Below are positions 13,032-16,049 of a DNA stretch of 16,049 bases, one piece after another; position 1 is the first letter of the stretch, and every line of letters starts with the position of its first letter. Under the pieces are notes generated by a model. The model was given only the letters and a program-made list of their open reading frames with translations. It searched no databases and was not told the origin of the DNA. Location of the stretch: contig CAZRHF010000047.1 in the NCBI GenBank assembly GCA_964599835.1, positions 1-16,049 of the forward strand, read 5' to 3'. The DNA comes from SFWF01 sp964599835. GTDB lineage: Bacteria; Bacillota; Clostridia; Oscillospirales; Acutalibacteraceae. Position numbers and translations under genes: made by a program.

Positions 13032-13889
13032 CTATTCTCCGGCAATCTCCGCCTCATATTCGGCACAGAAGTTATCCATATATTTAAGTGCCATATTAAG
13101 ATCGTCCTCGTTTTCGCTGAGCCATACTTTATAATCGAAATCGCCGTAGTCCTTTTTTATCGTTTCAAGCTGCTGTTCCCAAATTGTTGAACCGTCAGCC
13201 GTATTCTGAACAACCTCCAAAAAATCGTCTTCGGTTTTTTCTGTCCACTCTTTGGCAGAAAGGTGAATGCCTACAAGTGCGAAATAATCTTCATATTCGG
13301 TATGGCCGTTGTTAATTTGCTCTACAACGTAAGGAAGGCTGATAAGACCGCATTTCGAGAGGCTTAGAACCTTTGTATCAATATTGGAATCCGAGTTTAT
13401 GGTGTCTGTAATGAAATTCGCTGAACTATGCCAAAAATCGCTTATGCTTTCTTTTTGAAAACGATTAATTGCATTTTCGGATATGTCGAAAAAACATTCG
13501 TCATAAACCCGCAACTGATACCATATTGCTTCGGCGTATAAGCGGTTAAGGTCGAAGTGTTTCTCGTAAGAATGGCCGTTACTCTGAAAGTCGTTCATCT
13601 TGCAGACAATTACCGGAATGCTTTCTATATCGAGAGTAAAAATCTCGTTAAAAAAATCTTTCGCGTTGCCGTATCTCACTTTAGACAGAATGCTGATATC
13701 CGGCGTTTCGATCAAGGTCAAAGCTCTTTCGATATTTGCATATTCTTCGTCGCTAAGCTCACCCGCATCTGAAAAGTCTATTCTTACGGTAGGAGATGAC
13801 ATATTGACACCGACCGTATCTTTTTTGCCGCAACCGACGACGGAAAATATCAGACAGAGGATAAGTGATAATGAAATTATTCTTTTCAT
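13032..13889 (-). CDS. Lipoprotein of unknown function (paralogue 2)
   Basis: A 285-residue predicted lipoprotein with signal peptide MKRIISLSLILCLIFSVVGC (lipobox C20), then GKKD. Homologous over its length to the protein at 12002-12895, most strongly at the signal peptide and in the last 40 residues (FDYKVWLSENEDDLN, then DNFCAEYEAE). The middle is divergent. No family is recognised and no enzymatic motif is seen. GGGAGG lies 4 nt before the ATG, only 10 nt after the solute-binding protein stop, so the two are co-transcribed. It may be an accessory surface protein for the upstream solute-binding lipoprotein or simply a duplicated secreted factor. Confidence 0.75.
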   Translation of the reverse strand: MKRIISLSLILCLIFSVVGCGKKDTVGVNMSSPTVRIDFSDAGELSDEEYANIERALTLIETPDISILSKVRYGNAKDFFNEIFTLDIESIPVIVCKMNDFQSNGHSYEKHFDLNRLYAEAIWYQLRVYDECFFDISENAINRFQKESISDFWHSSANFITDTINSDSNIDTKVLSLSKCGLISLPYVVEQINNGHTEYEDYFALVGIHLSAKEWTEKTEDDFLEVVQNTADGSTIWEQQLETIKKDYGDFDYKVWLSENEDDLNMALKYMDNFCAEYEAEIAGE

Positions 13890-13899
13890 ATTTCCTCCC

Positions 13900-15174
13900 T
13901 TATTTCAAAAGCTCGTTTGCTTCGTTGCAGGCCTTCTGCATATCCTCCTGCTTTTCTTGATAATACGCATTTATATCCTTTACCGTATCGTCGTTCAGGT
14001 CGTAGGAAAGGGATGCTTTAAATTTAGTCGAGGCAAGGTGAGGGGCGATGTAATAATCGATATCAACAGAGCCGACGGAAAAGATTTCCGAATAGAAATC
14101 TGCGAACTCATTGTTTTGCGTGAAATTATGACCGGTTACTGCCGACGATTTGTCTTCGGGCTGTAAAAAATGCTTGAGCAGAAGTCCTGCGGCTTCCGGA
14201 TGTTTTGTGGTTCTAACTACACCCCAACCTCCGAAAGAGGCGGATAAGTTCTGTTTCTCGGAAGCGTCGGGCTTCGGAAGGCAGGTTATTCCGATTTTTT
14301 GAATTTCTTCGTTATCCAAATTTGAGAGATATCCGGAAACAACAAGAGCTTTGCTGTTTGTAAGAAACATACCGCACTTATTGTCGCCGAAACCTCCTCG
14401 GTAAGGCTTAAGAGAACCGCTTTTTTTCATTTGGTAAAGCGTATCGGCAACCCTTTTAATTTTGCCGTTTGAATTTAAAAACAGCTTTCCTTTGTCAAAA
14501 GTAAAATATGAATCTCCGCTTATGGCATACGGTCCTTCTTCCAGCGTTACGGCACCGACGTGCTCGTTGCTCAGGGCGGTGATTTTTTCGGCACACCATT
14601 TGAATTTTTCGACAGTCCACTCGCCTTTGTCATAAAATTCTTTTGGGGTGAGAAGGCTCGCTTCTTTAAAGATTTCTTTATTGTAAAGACACAGGTCTAC
14701 GTATTGAAGATGGTTACCGTAACCGTTTACAAGATACGGGTTGCCGTTAACTGTGGAGGCATAAAGTATGGAACTGTCATGAGAATCATCGATATTAAGG
14801 CCGGTAGAGGTAATGGGCATAAGACATCCGAAAAGCTCGGAAAATTCGGAAAAACTTGCAACGTCGCATATACCCGACGGAAGATCGGAGGCAACGTAGG
14901 ATTTAATATCATTTACGTATTCCGATTCTGTATGCATTCGATATTCAACCTCAAAACCGTACAGATCGATAGCTTCCTGCATACCTACCGGTAGTGACGG
15001 CAACCACGATTTTCTGTGCATATCAACAATCAACGTAATGCCTTTGTGTGGCTGAGAATCGGTGTTGACAGAAGGATTTGTTGAGACGTCTGCAGAAGGA
15101 CTGCTCGCAACGCTACAAGCACAAAAAGAGAGAACAAAGGAAAAACATAACAATAAAACCAATAGATGTCTCAT
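13900..15174 (-). CDS. Extracellular solute-binding lipoprotein (ABC transporter family 1 type)
   Basis: A 424-residue probable lipoprotein. The N-terminal hydrophobic signal MRHLLVLLLCFSFVLSFCAC ends at a likely lipidated C20 (the lipobox FCAC is atypical), and a Ser/Asn/Pro-rich linker (21-45) follows. The remainder resembles sugar-type solute-binding proteins: CDVASFSEF, SALV-type segments such as NSKALVVSGYLS, and FGGWGVVRTTKHPEAAGLLLKHFL near 310-335. No permease or ATPase gene is in view, so the transporter, if any, lies elsewhere. ATG 15174 has AAGGTGA about 5 nt upstream; an in-frame GTG at 15183 lies inside that site. The next genes follow after 10 nt. Confidence 0.8.
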   Translation of the reverse strand: MRHLLVLLLCFSFVLSFCACSVASSPSADVSTNPSVNTDSQPHKGITLIVDMHRKSWLPSLPVGMQEAIDLYGFEVEYRMHTESEYVNDIKSYVASDLPSGICDVASFSEFSELFGCLMPITSTGLNIDDSHDSSILYASTVNGNPYLVNGYGNHLQYVDLCLYNKEIFKEASLLTPKEFYDKGEWTVEKFKWCAEKITALSNEHVGAVTLEEGPYAISGDSYFTFDKGKLFLNSNGKIKRVADTLYQMKKSGSLKPYRGGFGDNKCGMFLTNSKALVVSGYLSNLDNEEIQKIGITCLPKPDASEKQNLSASFGGWGVVRTTKHPEAAGLLLKHFLQPEDKSSAVTGHNFTQNNEFADFYSEIFSVGSVDIDYYIAPHLASTKFKASLSYDLNDDTVKDINAYYQEKQEDMQKACNEANELLK

Positions 15175-15189
15175 AAATATCACCTTAAA

Positions 15190-16049
15190 CTATATATAGT
15201 ATTCGCTTGGGCTACCATAAGCGGAAGCGGCAAAATACGCATTTGGTGTTAAATTGTGTTGTAGCAAATATCCCGACGGAGTATCCTTCGCCGTAACTAT
15301 ACTATTGTCTATGCGAGCATAATGGGACACGCTTCCGTTTGAACGATATACAACGATACAAGTTTGAGTTCTGTTACCTTTTGTATAACCATAACTTTGA
15401 AAAACATTTTGTAAATCTGTTTTAGGCATTGATAAGCATGTAAAATCTTGAACGGCGTATCCAAAGCAGTTATAATTACCGTTTGGAGGACCTATTACAT
15501 AAAATTCGTATGTTAAAAAAGCGTATCTGTGCATTTCGCCGTCATAACCTTCATCAAGATAATTTCCGCTATCGATAAACAGGTAACAAGCTTGATAACT
15601 GGCGGTTTCGTCGTAATCCGACACAAAAACATGGTATGTTCCGGGAGAAAGCGTTGCCGTAATCGAAGCTCTTGCGGTCGCCCAAGAAAGGGTGTCGGGA
15701 TCCACTTCATTATAATATAAACGGTTAAAATCTTCTGAATATACCGTTAACTCAGTTCTGGCTGCAATTTGCCTATTATCAACAACTCTGGTTGAGTGTG
15801 TTAAAATGTTATAAGTAGCTGTTACCGGAACTTCAAAAGTATATACCCATTGGTCGCAAATAATATATTTGCCCCAAGCAGGAATGCGATTGTACCTATA
15901 ATTACTTACGGAAGAATGAGGCCCTATAACTCCTATGTTGTGAGAAGGCATGTCAATATAATCAACTATCATCGACGGAGTTAAGGTTCCGCTATAGTTT
16001 GCTGAACAGAAATGCTTGCTTGAAACGCCGGTTGTAGAGGCTTTCAGGG
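15190..16049 (-). CDS. C-terminal part of a secreted protein with a beta-sandwich segment and possible Cys/His peptidase-like end (partial)
   Basis: The frame stays open to the right edge: 285 codons are visible and no stop is found up to 16047. The internal ATG at 15972 has no ribosome site, so this is the C-terminal part of a longer gene. The visible middle (about 70-165) resembles a pre-peptidase-like beta-sandwich (ATLSPGTYHVFVSDYDE). The last 100 residues carry NCFGYA (C194 of the visible part) and VSHYARID (H242), a Cys-His spacing reminiscent of papain-fold (NlpC/P60- or CHAP-like) proteins, though no family is secure. It is 15 nt upstream of the solute-binding gene and probably heads the same operon. 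Confidence 0.7.
   Translation of the reverse strand, partial: LKASTTGVSSKHFCSANYSGTLTPSMIVDYIDMPSHNIGVIGPHSSVSNYRYNRIPAWGKYIICDQWVYTFEVPVTATYNILTHSTRVVDNRQIAARTELTVYSEDFNRLYYNEVDPDTLSWATARASITATLSPGTYHVFVSDYDETASYQACYLFIDSGNYLDEGYDGEMHRYAFLTYEFYVIGPPNGNYNCFGYAVQDFTCLSMPKTDLQNVFQSYGYTKGNRTQTCIVVYRSNGSVSHYARIDNSIVTAKDTPSGYLLQHNLTPNAYFAASAYGSPSEYYI

Noticed and set aside
15190..15972. A complete 260-residue gene starting at the ATG at 15972
   Set aside because: No ribosome site precedes this ATG and the frame stays open to the window edge, so the gene is longer.
1..16049. CRISPR arrays, tRNA or rRNA genes, and riboswitches
   Set aside because: No regularly spaced direct repeats, cloverleaf pattern or recognisable riboswitch core was found on reading both strands.

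Overview
The window looks like a chromosomal segment of an uncultured gut Firmicute, most likely a Clostridia/Oscillospirales-type anaerobe. This is inferred from moderate GC, Shine-Dalgarno sequences of AGGAGG and AAGGTGA type, lipoproteins and a sugar-type solute-binding protein typical of such genomes, an LplD-type pectin enzyme, and short dispersed intergenic repeats. No rRNA, tRNA, CRISPR array or phage gene was seen. Fourteen protein genes are supported; the last runs off the right edge.

Region 1 (1-5731) is carbohydrate catabolism. The left edge (1-51) carries what looks like the terminal inverted repeat of an IS3-family (IS150-group) element lying mostly outside the window. It abuts half of a terminator hairpin. 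Next are a GH4 alpha-galacturonidase (lplD, minus) and a divergent AraC regulator (plus). They share a compact intergenic region with a nested dyad and two direct repeats. A 440-bp gene-free stretch of hairpins and dispersed-repeat sequence follows. A second AraC regulator (minus) diverges from a translationally coupled pair: a Gfo/Idh/MocA oxidoreductase and a xylose-isomerase-like TIM-barrel protein. A bidirectional terminator closes the region.

Region 2 (5740-11988) is cell envelope, all on the minus strand. A four-gene operon reads alpha/beta hydrolase, membrane-anchored MurF-like ligase, D-Ala-D-Ala ligase, CDF cation exporter. Gaps are 10 and 9 nt, and the last junction overlaps as TAATG. 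It ends in a strong terminator. A separate PlsC-like acyltransferase carrying a zinc ribbon lies downstream with its own promoter. The MurF-like protein lacks the usual N-terminal substrate domain and has a multi-pass membrane region instead.

Region 3 (12002-16049, minus) is a secreted/lipoprotein operon. It holds the C-terminal part of a large secreted protein with a possible Cys/His peptidase-like end, an extracellular solute-binding lipoprotein with no permease in view, and two paralogous lipoproteins of unknown function. A 67-bp miniature inverted-repeat element separates the two paralogues, and a terminator closes the unit.

The most interesting points are the redesigned MurF linked to Ddl, the dual AraC/redox-sugar modules sharing promoter sequence, the probable IS insertion in a terminator, and the duplicated lipoproteins split by a repeat element.
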